64,000 nucleotides of DNA from Dipteronia dyeriana (Eukaryota; Streptophyta; Magnoliopsida; Sapindales; Sapindaceae). Position 1 is the stretch's first letter, and the number at the start of each line of letters is the position of its first letter. The stretch is taken from assembly GCA_032871835.1 (NCBI GenBank), contig CM065298.1, positions 13,955,096 through 14,019,095 on the forward strand. The letters run 5' to 3'. Below are positions 1-11,920 of this stretch, in pieces. The position numbers and the translations under genes were made by a program. Below the pieces are notes generated by a model. It was not told the DNA's origin. It did no database searches and worked only from the letters and a program-made list of their open reading frames with translations.

Positions 1-1288
1 ATACTACTGAAGTTTCTAATGGGCTTTGTAGTTTTGCGAAGATTTTATATCCCGATGACCTTGAAAAGCAAAACCTCTTCGTGAATATTGAGTTTGGGAA
101 GTATTTAAACAAAGAATGTCCTTTCAGAAGGCCATTGGCATTGAAAGGATGTGAGAAGAATGATGAGTTCTACAATCCAGGTAATCAAAGTAAATTTTAA
201 TTGTTTCATTTGTTTTTAGTTTTTATGTTTCAGTCATTAGTATTTTTTTTAAAGCTTATGTATTTTACTCTTTGAATGTGCTAACTTTCGATTCCAACGT
301 TTTTGATATAGTAACTTGGTGGACTAACTATAGATCTGAAACACCAAACTTGTAAACAATCGCAAAAAGGATCTCTCCTTAACAACTAGTCATCCGATTG
401 TGAAAGAAATTGGAGCACGTTTGAGGGGGTACGTTATTATATTAGATTTATAGATTATTAGTAAATTGAATATTAATACCTACTTAACTAGTTAGTTACT
501 TTTAATTGTAAATATCTACTCGTTTTACTTTGATTTAGATACATACGAAGAAAATGAATCGACTTGATACGAATCGGTTGAACAATCTAGTATACGTCCA
601 ATTTAATTCTAGATTGATGGACAAGAGAAAAAGGGGGACCGATAATAAGGTAGATATACTACTAGCAAATGATGCTAGTAATGCACAATGATGGATTGTT
701 GATGATGGTGATGATGAAGTCGTCGGGGATAGATGATGGTGAAGTGAGAGATCTTGAATATGATTTTCAATCCGACAATGATACGGTCGAAGAAAATATT
801 GAGTTTGAATCCGATGATGACGTTATCTTTCAATTGGATGAATATGTAGTGGAAGTCGAAACATTAGAAACTCTATCTTAGATATTTTGATTTAATTTTG
901 ATTTGTTTTTGCAACTTTGAATGTCTAATACTTTGTGATTAAATTTCATTCGGCTTTGTGGATTTGGACTATATTCATTATTTTGATGCTTTTGTATTGG
1001 AATATTGGACTATGTTTATTATTTTGATGATTTTGTTGTTGGAATATTAGATTACAAAATTGACAATTTATGATTGGACTTCATTGGATTTTATAGATAT
1101 GGACTAGATGTTATGATTTTGATTGAATTTGGTCATACCATGAGTTTTATTATTAGTTTTATAGAATTATAAGTAGGAAAAAAAATAAAATTGGCCGCCT
1201 AGAAATTTGTCTAGACGCTGTCTAGACCGTCTAGGCTTTAGGCGCTGGTCTACCACCCGACTAACGTCCGGTGTTTACTAGAACACAA
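1..1288 (+). pseudogene. hAT-superfamily transposase, 3' part, broken
   Basis: The window opens inside a hAT transposon. Three conserved blocks can be read on the plus strand. The first is at 3-182 (a block containing FVNIEFGKYLNKECPF). The second, at 310-430, is the C-terminal dimerisation region, with WWTNYRSETPNL and then, in another frame, SSDCERNWSTFEG. The third, at 542-690, holds RLNNLVYVQFNSRL and DILLANDASNAQ and then a TGA stop, followed by an acidic tail. Gaps between the blocks look like introns. Frame changes and the stop at 688-690 show it is dead. An ORF of 70 codons at 669-881 is the out-of-frame acidic tail and not a separate gene. The right terminus is probably near 1288 (CGCC/TAGGC-rich subterminal DNA at 1192-1262, then TTTACTAGAACAC). 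The left half lies outside the window. Family assignment is from recognised motifs. Confidence 0.8.
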
Positions 1289-2090
1289 TTTAGTATTGAA
1301 TGAATATCAATTGATTGCATGTTATCGGGCTCATATTCCATAATTGTATTGATATAAAATGCAAGTAAGAAAAAATCCTCCATAAAATTGTACATTTGCA
1401 TTGATACACACTCCTAAGTCTTAAGTACAAATATATAAATATTAAACGGACCTAACTAAGCAAAGGTGCATCTTTGCCAATTCATTTTTCTTTGAAAACA
1501 AGAATGGATCTTAAATCCAATAAAATACATTGATTTAGTTTTACATATGTGGAAATATATATTACATTTAGATTAGTAATATATATCTTAATTCTTACAT
1601 GTATTACTTTTATTTTCTATTAGTATGTGATACTGTCTGTAATTTGGAAGTATTATTAAGTAATAATTAAGATTTTGTCCCGAAATTTAAGTAAGAAAAA
1701 TGGATTATAAATTCATTAAATCCAAATTATTTGTAATAATCGATATATCTTTAATCGGTTTCTATATATATGAAACAAATTATTGGAGAGGCAAATTATC
1801 CTAATTATCTGTTTCAAGTTATTTTTGATGTAGGACACTTTTGAGAGACTGTTGCTGAGAACCGAAACCAGAGCTCTTTCTTCCTCTCTTTCTTCCTGCC
1901 TTATTATATACCTTTCATTTGACAGTAATATCTCTAATCCTTTATTCATCACCAAGCGCACATAAAATGCAAAAAACAAGTGCTATGTCTCATATGTTTG
2001 ACTAGGTATAAAATGCAACAAACAAGTGCTATGTCTCATATGTTTGACTAGGTATCTATAATTGGTATTTGACTTCTGAGACCTGGAGCA
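1289..2090. repeat. Duplicated non-coding segment, shuffled relative of 22090-23010
   Basis: No gene seen. Three blocks recur at 22090-23010 but in a different order: 1289-1440 matches about 22550-22690, 1500-1770 matches 22090-22400, and 1845-2090 matches 22845-23000. Similarity is high enough to follow by eye for over 100 bases at a time. In the second location the blocks lie downstream of a dead peroxidase; that peroxidase is not present here. Confidence 0.7.
1962..2053. repeat. 46-bp tandem duplication
   Basis: Two adjacent 46-bp copies (1962-2007 and 2008-2053), beginning ATAAAATGCAA and ending TTTGACTAGGT, with one substitution. The homologous site at about 22918-22963 has a single copy, so the duplication arose here. 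Confidence 0.9.
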
Positions 2091-2210
2091 GTAAAAAAAC
2101 CATTCTCATAGATTTTTTTCCGTTTTATCCGCTTAAAATAAAAGGTTGATTTTATCATTTTTGGGATATGAGAAATCAACGTTTTTTAATTCGAACATTA
2201 TAGTCAATAA

Positions 2211-2351
2211 AGGCGTAGCTCAGTTGGTAGATGAAAGATTTTGTGTCTTGGACAAATAATTCCCAGATCAGCGGTTCAAATCTTATCAATGGTAAAACCT
2301 TTAAAAAAAATTACCTAATCCTGGATTAATAGATATTGTCAACAAAAAAAA
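2211..2351 (+). mobile_element. tRNA-derived SINE
   Basis: An internal pol III promoter is visible: A box TAGCTCAGTTGG at 2216-2227 and B box GGTTCAAATC at 2273-2282, 46 bp apart, as in a tRNA gene. There is no closing acceptor stem, and the unit runs on through an unrelated body to an A-rich tail at about 2341-2350. That is SINE structure and not a working tRNA. Confidence 0.7.
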
Positions 2352-2766
2352 AATCAAATCCAAACATTACAAAACTTCAGTCCTCACTTAGTTACGTCCT
2401 GGTATATATTTGATCATTTCATACATGTGTATCAAAAACTGTCGAGGTCAATCATGGTGTCCACGGGCCAAATTTCATATAATTAGATAAACGGCAATAA
2501 TAATTCTGAGATGAAAATATAACATTTGAAAGCAATAATGGATTGTTCTTCAAAAATTTGTACTATGTCCCTTATACCTTTTTTTGGGTATTACCCCTTA
2601 AACTCTCATAAATTGATAAAAGCTGACTGTAGATGCCTTTTTACGGGAGACAATAAACAAAAGTGTTGGTCAATAAATGAAAGTTTGAGGGGTTTAGTGT
2701 CGAAAAAAATACAGGAGGTATAATGCAAATTTGAAAGAGTTTAGGAGTTATCAATGTCAATTAGCC

Positions 2767-2802
<36 letters not shown>

Positions 2803-2941
2803 TTACTATTAATGTAAAATGTGTTAAATTCATGATCCTGAATTGTATCTTAATCTTAAATAGTTATTTTGAATTATAAATAAATTAAATATATCTTAAT
2901 TTGTTTTCTAATAGAAAATAGAGTAAGTATTTTTTGTTGAA
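2352..2941. other. Intergenic, AT-rich; (TTA)n at 2768-2802
   Basis: No supported gene. The only clear structure is a TTA/TAT microsatellite of about 11 units at 2768-2802. The 65-codon frame at 2526-2723 has no recognisable motif and no supporting context. Confidence 0.6.
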
Positions 2942-3056
2942 GAATTACAAAAACTACTACAATAGGACTATTGGGACCTAATGCACATGATGAGATTTGA
3001 ACCTCTATTACCTATGCGAAAGGGATATGCACTATCAACTCCACTAAAAGGTGATA
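2942..3056 (-). mobile_element. tRNA-derived SINE, minus strand
   Basis: Read on the minus strand: an A-box-like TTAGTGGAGTTG near 3047-3036 and a B box GGTTCAAATC at about 3003-2993. Spacing fits a tRNA-like head. The body beyond the B box is short and its 3' end is not clear. Confidence 0.6.
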
Positions 3057-4029
3057 TGTAAAAACAAAGTAAGAGGTCGTTTTTTTTTTATCGAAAGATT
3101 GAATAATCATGAATTTTACTGAAAAATGAATAGTGACTGAAATCTGAATCTGAATGTCATATTTGTTTTTTTTATTATTATCATATATGAATAGAATGCC
3201 AACTTTCTTGTTTTTAAAATATAAAATGTTTTAAAAATAAATATCTAACATGTATATTCTTGTTACTATTAATTGCTATGTATTATCATTTTATATGATA
3301 CAAATAACTAAATAAAAATAATTTATCAAATCTTAAACATTTTTTATGTAATAATTGCAATCTATTATTCATGATTAAGATATGATAATTAATTGCTTGA
3401 AAAAAATAGGATAAATAATTATTTAGAAAAGGTTTTTATTTTTATTTTATTTTTTAAGTTTAAACGATGGTGTTAAAGTTACAATGTGATTAATGTATTT
3501 TTTTAGAAGTTTATCATAAGTAATAAGTTAAAAGAAATAAATGTGAACAATATAAAATTAGTGGAAATGGTGAGAAATGTCATATTTTTTAACGTGTGTT
3601 GTGATGATGTCACCCTTTTAATAACTTAAGTTTAAAATACATCTATTATGGTGAACTACTCAAATTGCCCATAAACTTTAATTTTTAAAAAGCAACTTTT
3701 TGAATTGGTTGGTATCTCCCCAAAAAAATTGTCTGAAAAACTTGACTCTCTCTCTAAAAAAGTTGTCTATCTCCAGGTTATACATTAGAAGGTAACAAAT
3801 ATTTATGATCTTCACTTAAATTTCTTTTATGCATTTCAGATATTTTGTATTCATTTCTGTGTGGGTTAACAATGTATCCATTTCAGATTCTGCACTAGAA
3901 TGTATGAAAATTGAAAACATCCGTGTTTTTTTCTTGTGTGACCGAGGATATTTAAAGATGAATCGATCTTATTTTATATTGGAACGAGCTTTTGTTTAGT
4001 TTGAAACAGCTTGATTATTTGAAAAAAAT

Positions 4030-4575
4030 GCTCGACAAAAAAATGCTCGATCCCTTAGGAAAAGTTCTCGATCCCTGGATAAAAGTTCTCGAATCGTTAT
4101 AAAAGTTCTCGATAATTTGACAAATAATCTCGATCCCTTAAAAAATTTCTCGAACCGTTAGAAAAGTTCTTGTTCCCTTAGAAAAAGTTCTCGTTCCCTT
4201 GTTAAAAGTTCTCGATCCCTTGATAAAAGTTCTCGATAATTTGACAAATATTCTCGATTTCTTAAAAAAATTCTCGAACCGTTAGAAATGTTCTCGATCC
4301 CTTAGAAAAAGTTCTCGATAATTTGACAAATATTATCGATAAAAGTTCTCGAATCGAACCGTTATAAAAGTTCTCGATCTGTTGTAAATTATTCTCGAAC
4401 CCTTGAAAAAGTTCTCTATCCCTTATAAAAAGTACTCGATCCATTTGAAAAAAGCTCGATCACTTAGAAAATGTTCTCGATCCCTTTCCAGAAAGCTCGA
4501 TCGTTTGTAAATGTTCTCGATCCATTACAAAAAAAGCTCGATTCCGAAGAACATGTTCTCGATCCGTTACAGTTG
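4030..4575 (+). repeat. Degenerate TTCTCGATC tandem array, left
   Basis: About two dozen imperfect units of roughly 20-24 bp with a core GTTCTCGATCCCTTAGAAAA, varying at the CCTT/CGTT and the A-run. It ends some 85 bp before the transposase start at 4661. The same core in the same plus-strand orientation forms the array at 11095-11920. Confidence 0.9.
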
Positions 4576-4660
4576 AGAAATTTTTGTAATTCTTAGTAAT
4601 TGTAAAAGTAATTTTTTTTATTTGTTAATAATTGTTTGTGATGATGATTTTCACAGGACA

Positions 4661-7404
4661 ATGGATCGGATTAGATTAGTAATATCTTACAACGGTCGAT
4701 GTGAGCAATTACCTGATGGAAGTCAGAGGTTTCTTGGTTCCGATAACCAAGGAATGTATGTGTCCAGAAATATGACTTACGAAGAGCTGGTGTCGATCGT
4801 ACAAACCGTTGTGAAGTACGATGTGAACAAATACATTGCTGATCTACAATCTATATCAATCGTTCCCGGGACAACATGTCCCACATTTATAAGAAATGAC
4901 GACGATGTTTTGTTTATGCTATGGGAAGGATAGGGTGATCCCTCAAGTATGTGTCAGTTTAATTGAGAGGGCTGCAAGAGGTGTCATCGGTGAAGAAATC
5001 CCTCCTCATGATAACACGTAACATTTTCGATCTTCAAGCGGAAGCAACCGGTTATTCACAGAATGAAGTGGGATTGACGGTAGGGAAAACCTATATGGTG
5101 TCCCACCGGAAGTAGCCGACCATGGTGATATAGTTGGAGCTCAATTGGACGATGATTTCGGTTGTCAAATTGAAATGAATGCTAGGCAGTACAACCACCA
5201 ATACAATGAGATGTACAATGAGAGGAACAATGAACCTCATAACTTACCAATCCATGAGGTGACTAATGAGCCAAATTTGCATCCGGTACATAATGTAACA
5301 AACAATGAGGAAGATGAAGAACTGTTCGAAATGAAAAGACGTGCAAGATGTGTACACAGATGTAGTTCCAGTACAGTAGATATAGCAGGGACATCTGAGG
5401 TCCGGCCTGATGTAACTCCAACTGATTCTGAGAATGCCAGAACGTGGGTTATTCCAGAAGCAGAATCATACTCGTTTGGTAAGGGTGGAAGCAGGAACTT
5501 GGTAGAAGATGAACCTACCAACATGATATATAAAAGTCAAAATTTTCCTACTAAAAAGGATTTGAAGAGATTGACTGGGCATTTTGCAATGCGGCACAAC
5601 TTCGAGTGGAAGGTGAAAAGGTCGAATAAGACAACATTACATCTGGTTTGTTTGATGGGCAACTGTACGTGGAAGTTAAGAGCCGTTAGGAGAGATGAAG
5701 CAACATACTTTCAAGTAAGAAATTTTATCAACGAACAGTCCGTTGAAGGAGATTCACTGCCGCCATCGATAAGCTAGTGCAGTCATAATTGGAGAAGTGG
5801 TTGCACCTAGATTGCAGCAACAGGATGGTCGACTAATGCGTCCGAATGACATAATCGCCGACATGAAAACAATGTATGGCATCCAAATAATGTACAGTAA
5901 GGCACATCAAACCCTTGATTATTCATTGTCAATGACCTATGGAACGCATGAGGAAATCTTTCAACTGCTGCCATCATTCGATTACATGATAGAACAAAAA
6001 AATCCAAGAACGATTATTGACTTACAGTGCGATGAAAATGGTAAATTCCCATACTTTTTCATATCGTTGGGTGCCTCACTCAGAGGATTCCAGAGGTGTA
6101 TGCGTCCAGTTATTGCCGTTGATGGTACCCATTTAAAGGGTAGATTCGGAGGCATAATGTTTGTTACAACTGCACAAGATGGGAATGAACAGGTTTATCC
6201 AATTGCTTTTGGGTACGGTGACTCGGAAAACAACCTATCATGGGAGTGGTTTTTGGATTGCTTGAAAGGTGCCTTTGGCCATATAGATAATTTGGTTTTC
6301 ATTTCTGATCGACATGCAAGCATTGAAGCAGGGATTTCTAAAGTGTTCCCTTATGCCACCTATACCATATGTTGGTGGCACTTTTATGAAAATATTAAGA
6401 AGTGATATCATAGAAAGAATGTTACCGTAATAATGGACAAAGCAGCCCGAGCGTACACCGAGTTGCAATATAACCGGCACATGGAAGAGTTACGAAACTT
6501 GCACCCGAATGCATATGAATATGTAATTGATGCCGGTCCACACAAGTGGTCCCGTGTACACTGCCCCGACAGAAGGTATAGGGTCATGACAATAAATGCT
6601 ACAGAATGCATAAACTCATGCCTTAAATTTGCACGACAACTGCCTATGTTGACTTTGGCAGAGTTCATTAGGAATATGCTACAACGTTGGTTTCATGATC
6701 GTCATAGGGATGCACAATCCATGCGTCATCAACTGACCAACGTAACACATTTTGTGATCCTCAAACGTGTTGATAAGTATAATTTTATGACCGTTAATCC
6801 AGTTGACTGTAACATATTCTCGGTGAAGCGGGCTGGAAAACAGTGGATCGTTGACTTAGCCCGGAAGACCTGTACATGCAACAAATTCCAAATGGACCTT
6901 CTTCCATGTTCTCACGCTCTCGCTGCCGTAAGGTACATCATTCAATTTTGTGTACGGTTAATATTACTTAAACGTGAATCCTATCATTTTCAATGTTTTT
7001 ATAGGGACCGAAACATGGATTTCACATCCCTCTGTGCGTACTACTACAAGCGACAAACACTTATTGATGCGTACTCGGTTCCTATTATACCGGTTGGACA
7101 TCATTCCACTTGGATTGTGCCATCTAACATCGCTGAGAGAGTCGTTTTGAATCCAAGCTCCAGGAGACAAGCAGGCCTCCCGAGGGCTTCACGTTGTATC
7201 TCGTCTTCGGATAGAACAACTACACAGAATTGTAGACGATGTCGACAACCAGGGCATAATTCGAGGAGATGTTCTAACTCAGCTTTGACTAATGAAGGTC
7301 CGAGCAGAGTCATTCCTGAGGAATACAAACGAAAGTGTAGTATCTGTCATACAGTTGGTCACAACAGACATACGTGCCATACTAGAGACTCCACCGTGGA
7401 ATGA
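4661..7404 (+). pseudogene. MURA-type (Mutator) transposase with SWIM and zinc knuckles, interrupted
   Basis: The chosen start is the ATG at 4661, just after a probable 3' splice site (TTTTCACAG, ending 4656). Order of parts: an N-terminal domain (4661-4930, starting MDRIRLVISYNGR); a MuDR-type DNA-binding region (about 5480-5740, with Cys residues in CLMGNCTWKL); the MULE catalytic domain (5797-6400), with VDGTHLKGRF (Asp at 6121), ISDRHASI (Asp at 6307) and CWWH near 6370; a SWIM finger CxC...CxH (6871-6915); and two CCHC knuckles (7231-7272 and 7336-7380). A 72-bp in-frame intron fits at 6933-7004. Breaks: frame changes near 4930 and between 5028 and 5145, an in-frame TAA near 5780, and a TGA at 6403-6405. 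Otherwise close to full length. It would cut and join the MULE ends in the nucleus; this copy cannot make the full protein. Confidence 0.88.
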
Positions 7405-7520
7405 TTTGATGCGTTATCATGATGACATTGTGATAATTTGAACTCCTATGACTTGTTTATTAACTGAAATGCAATTGTATTTAAATATGATTTGTATGTA
7501 TACCAATGTAAACATTTTTA

Positions 7521-7700
7521 TACAAAAGAATTGGTAAATATACAAAAGAATTGGGACATATACAAAAGAATTGGTAAATATACAAAAGAATTGGGACATA
7601 GACAAAATAATTGGTAAATATACAAAAGAATTGGTACATATACAAAAGAATTGGTACGTATACAAAAGAATTGGTACGTATACAAATGAATTGCTACATA
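7521..7700 (+). repeat. 20-bp minisatellite, nine copies
   Basis: Nine units in exact 20-bp register, consensus TACAAAAGAATTGGTAAATA, with variants GGGACATA and GGTACGTA at the unit end. It sits in the 3' interval between the convergent transposase and Ulp1-like genes. The open frames running through it are a by-product of the repeat. Confidence 0.95.
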
Positions 7701-9169
7701 AATCTAAACGGGACAAGAGTTTGCAAATATTTCAACGGCCATCATCTCCCGAATGATCCCCATATCGTCTTCCGACCAATCGAAATCCTTTCTGTCCGGC
7801 AGGAAGAACTCGATCAATCTCAACGTGTGGGGACCACAGTTACCCCTGCAGTTGGACATATTAACAAGCGTTAATAAAATATTAGGTTTATAATAATATA
7901 ATCTTAAAGTTACTATTACGAATGTCTTACGATTTCTTCTATTGGGGGACATATTTTTTCGACACCACGTTGACATCAAAGAGCTTACTTGTCTTCTCAA
8001 ATTTCTGAAGTCCAGCAGGTCGTGCAGTATGAAAACCTGCCTGATGCAACATCGAGGGCACAAAGTAGTGCAACGAGGCTACCTACTGCTTCCGGATATG
8101 AGCTGGGACCTCCTGTCTCCAGGGGTCGACCACGAACATCTTCCCGCATATGAGGTCCACAGTCACCAGTAGCCAATGTTGGCACCCAATGTTGCACGGT
8201 ATCAGGACCTGTAAACGTAAACAGCAGGTGTTAGGATGTACAAAGATATTTATATATAAAATTACAAACCATGTCAAGTAACACTTACCATGTCAACCTC
8301 GTGCCACGGACGACATCCAATCGGGGCACCCCTAAGCACCGTCGTAAGGTAGTCATCCTTCCATCAAGACCTCAAAACATTCCAACGCCTCGGGGTGATC
8401 TGCCCGCGAGAATCACGTTGCATCATTTTCCTATACTGGTGCTCCAGAAAGGACTGTAGAAACACAAACTCAAAGTTATTAATGTTTTCCATACAAATCT
8501 ACAAGCATGCGTAATCATTACTAATTTCAGTACTTACAAAAAATTACGAGTCCAATATGTTGACCATATGACTGTACACATTCGGGAAAACCCATTGACG
8601 CTTCCGAAGAATATGGAGGTACGTGTCCATATGCTGTGAATATAAACACGTAAAGATATGTTAGGAGGCTTACACATCTAAACCAAATACTAAAAACAGA
8701 ATTTACGGTCCCACGTACCTCATCATCAACATCCATGAAGTTTGTCTGCAACCGATGGAACCGTGCAGCATCAATTGGCTCCAACAAATCAACATCACGT
8801 CTGCATTAATGTTCCAACAGCTACACATTTATATAATGCATTAGAAGAAAAACTGCCACCTAAATAACAAATAAATTTACTTATAGTTCACCGTTTACGT
8901 TCTTCTTGAAGGCTCGGTATGCCTTCAACTGGCAACCGTCCACCAGTCCCTGGGGATTAAATATGTGGTTAGGTCCCTCTAGTATTACCCCCGCCCTCTT
9001 AGGTCCGCACAGATCTATGTACGGGCTAAGCAACTGTCAACCGCACTTCATTACATGCCTCTGCTGTCGAGCTCCCCCCGCCGGGGTGTGCTGAGATGAG
9101 GAGCTTAGTTCCATGTGTGGCTAGATTGAAGTAATCGGTGGAGGGGGAACCTGCTGATCGAGGAGAGGT

Positions 9170-9425
9170 GGAGAGGGAGCCTGCTCCTCACTCTGAGAGG
9201 GATGGGGGGCCAGCTGCTCGCTCGAAGGTGGAGGGGGAGCCAGCTGCTCGCTCGGAGGTGGAGGGGGAGCCTACGAATCGCTCTGAGTAGGAGGGGGGCT
9301 GGCTGCTCGCTCGGAGAAGGGTGTGGAAGGGGGGTCGGCTGCTCGCTCGGAGGGTGGTGTGGAGGGGGGGTCGGCTGCTCGTTCGGAGGTAGATGGGGAG
9401 GGGGAAGGGGAGACTGAGCTCGACT
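9170..9425 (-). repeat. Proline-rich coding repeat
   Basis: Low-complexity DNA of about 39-42 bp period encoding repeats of the form PPSEQPTPLPH on the minus strand. It links the coiled coil to the protease domain. Several units have lost frame. The plus-strand ORFs here are shadows. Confidence 0.75.
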
Positions 9426-11094
9426 CTCCAGAACTGCCCCTCCGGTATGTGGATCCTCTCTATGCTCATACATATGCTTCCTGAAGCCCTGAAGGCCCCC
9501 GATCAATGCAAGCAACTCCCGTTGTTTTTGTTATCGATCCTCATCTCTCTTCTGGATCAAATCCAGCAACTCCCGGTGCTGTTGTTGTCGATCATCCTCA
9601 CTCTTTCGGAGGGCTTCACACAACTCGTTCAACTGATGTTCTAAACGGGCATGAAATCATACAACATTGTTAATACTAAAACAATCAACAGATCTTGTTA
9701 CGGCACCAGTTCCTGGGGTGGTAAATCGAACCTTCCTACGCCTCACTTGCCGAGGAGACGGCTCAGATCCGCTAGTGTCCATGCCACTGAAATCTGGACC
9801 CGTTGGGTCTGAAGGCTCCGTCTCAGTACACCTCCCACCCTCACCTTCCTCCTATAGACGAACTGCACTTGTAGTCGGATCAGGGACAGTAGGAAGGTGA
9901 ACCCTATCATCATGCACATACGGGCTCCCCCTCTCATTTAGGCCTACGAAGTACGGTGCCACCGCCTCAGCTGTTGTGGGTACGATTTCTGTCCTCGCAG
10001 ACATCTGAAAGCTTAGTTAGATGAATGTCATTGTTACTTATAGTAAGTAATATAACGATTAACAAATAAAATAATTACCCTAGCACTAAAAATCTTGTCC
10101 AGCTTCTTCCCTCTAGGTTGTTTGGTCAACTCTCACTTCAACATACGAGGAGAAAGGTCCGTAACCCTTCGAGTCCCAAAATCGACGCCTAGTTGGGGGA
10201 TCACCTCGAAAGCAAATATCTGCATCAAAGATAAATACAGTTATAATCCAAAACAATTTTGGAAACGAAATTTAATGTACATGTTGGAAATCAAATTTCT
10301 TACCAAAAGGGTATGTGATAGACCGTAGATGTTGTACCCCTCCACGGAATTTCTAACGTCCCCCTGTGACTGTTGGCGTCTCTCCTCATGACGTCGTGGT
10401 AATGCATGCTTGAATGAAAATATAGAATGCCTATAGACGTGGGTACCCCACGGGAACGCTTCGAAGGCATTGAGATCCTCTACCAACCGAAACTGCCAAA
10501 CTAGAATCTTCAATCTCTTGTCCACCCCCATCAATATCCAGTTCAACATGTAAATGAGGCACAATTTCACAACATCATACGCCTGTTGAAACTCTCCGCG
10601 GGTAAGAACAACCCTTAAGTCATCCAACTATACCTTATCCTGTCCAGGAAAGTACCGTTGATGTATGCCATTCTCAACTGTAACATATATACTCATGTCC
10701 GGTACGACTCTAAAACGTAATCCGATGATAAGGCTAAATTCCACCTTCAAAAATTTGACCACATGGTTCCCTAACAAGAACCGCATCTCATCTGTCAGCC
10801 CGTCATGGTCCAACTCCCACAACAACAGTTGATGAATAACACCACCCGAAAACTCCAGCTCTCGGTGCATCGACATGAAATGCCCAAAACAAGAGGCCAT
10901 GAACTGACGTCGATCCTCAACAGCAAACTCTTCAGGGACCCGGTTAAGTGCATCGTCTATACGGGCGAGGGCTTCAAAATGGTCGTGTCCGGTCAATTTT
11001 CCCTTGAACCAATCTCCCTCTGAAGTTTTAAGCAATTCTTTCAACTTACTCGTCATCTGCAATGTCACAGAAACAATACATTAGTAAACTGTAA

Positions 11095-11920
11095 AAAAAT
11101 TAGAAATATTCTCGATCGTTTGAAACAAATTCTCGTTACTTTGAAAATATTCTCGATCCTTTGAAAAAGTTCTCGATCCTTTGAAAAAGTTCTCGATCCT
11201 TTGCAAATAGTCTCGATCCTTAGAAAATAGTTTGGATCCTTTGAAAAACCTCTCGATCATTTGAAAAATTTTCTCGGTCATTTTATAAAATCTCGACCCT
11301 TTGAAAAACATTCTCAATCGTTAGAAAAAATTCTCAATCGTTTGAAAATAGTCTCGATCCTTTAAAAAACCTCTCGATTCTATGAAAAATATTCTCGATC
11401 CTTTAAAAAATATTCTTGATCATTTTATAAAATCTGGACCCTTTGAAAAACATTCTCGATCGTTAGAAAATTATTTTCGATCGTTTGAAAAAATTCTCGA
11501 TCTTTTGAAAATAGTCTCGATACTTTGAAAAACCTCTCGATTCTTTGAAAATTCTTCTTGATTCGATGAAAAATCTTCTCTTCTCGATCATTTTAAAAAA
11601 TCTCGATCTTTTGAAAAACATTCTCGATCGTTATAAGAATATTCTCGATCGTTTTAAAAATTTCTCGATCCTTTGAAAACAGTCTCGATCATTTGAAAAA
11701 CCTCTCGATTCTTTGAAAAATATTCTCGATCATTTAACAAAAGCACGATCACTTTGAAAAACATTCTCGATCGTTCAAAACAATTTCTCAATCCTTTTAA
11801 AATATTCTCAATGCTTTTAAAATGTTCTCGACCCTTTGAGAAATAAGCTCGATCGTATGATAAAATTCCTGGAATCTTTCTAAATTTTTTCCTCGATCTC
11901 GCTTGAAATATTCTCGATTT
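11095..11920 (+). repeat. Degenerate TTCTCGATC tandem array, right
   Basis: Roughly 35 units with core TTCTCGATCCTTTGAAAAA, spacing about 20-24 bp, many carrying one-base changes. It lies between the acidic first exon and the DUF1985 exon of the Ulp1-like gene, so it would be intronic or leader sequence. Orientation on the plus strand is the same as in the left array, so the arrays are direct and not inverted repeats. Confidence 0.9.

Noticed and set aside
2211..2290. Functional tRNA gene
   Set aside because: A and B boxes are present but there is no acceptor stem pairing and no clear anticodon arm; it is the head of a SINE.
4030..4575. Regular short repeats with spacers, superficially like a CRISPR array (also 11095-11920)
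   Set aside because: Units are degenerate, lack unique spacers of fixed length, and sit inside a plant transposon.
7417..7756. Tyr/Phe-rich or Lys/Asn-rich frames through the 20-bp minisatellite
   Set aside because: A 20-bp repeat gives open frames mechanically; the region is the intergenic 3' interval.
9202..9644. Plus-strand ORFs with Gly/Arg-rich repeats
   Set aside because: They are the complement of the proline-rich coding repeat of the Ulp1-like gene.
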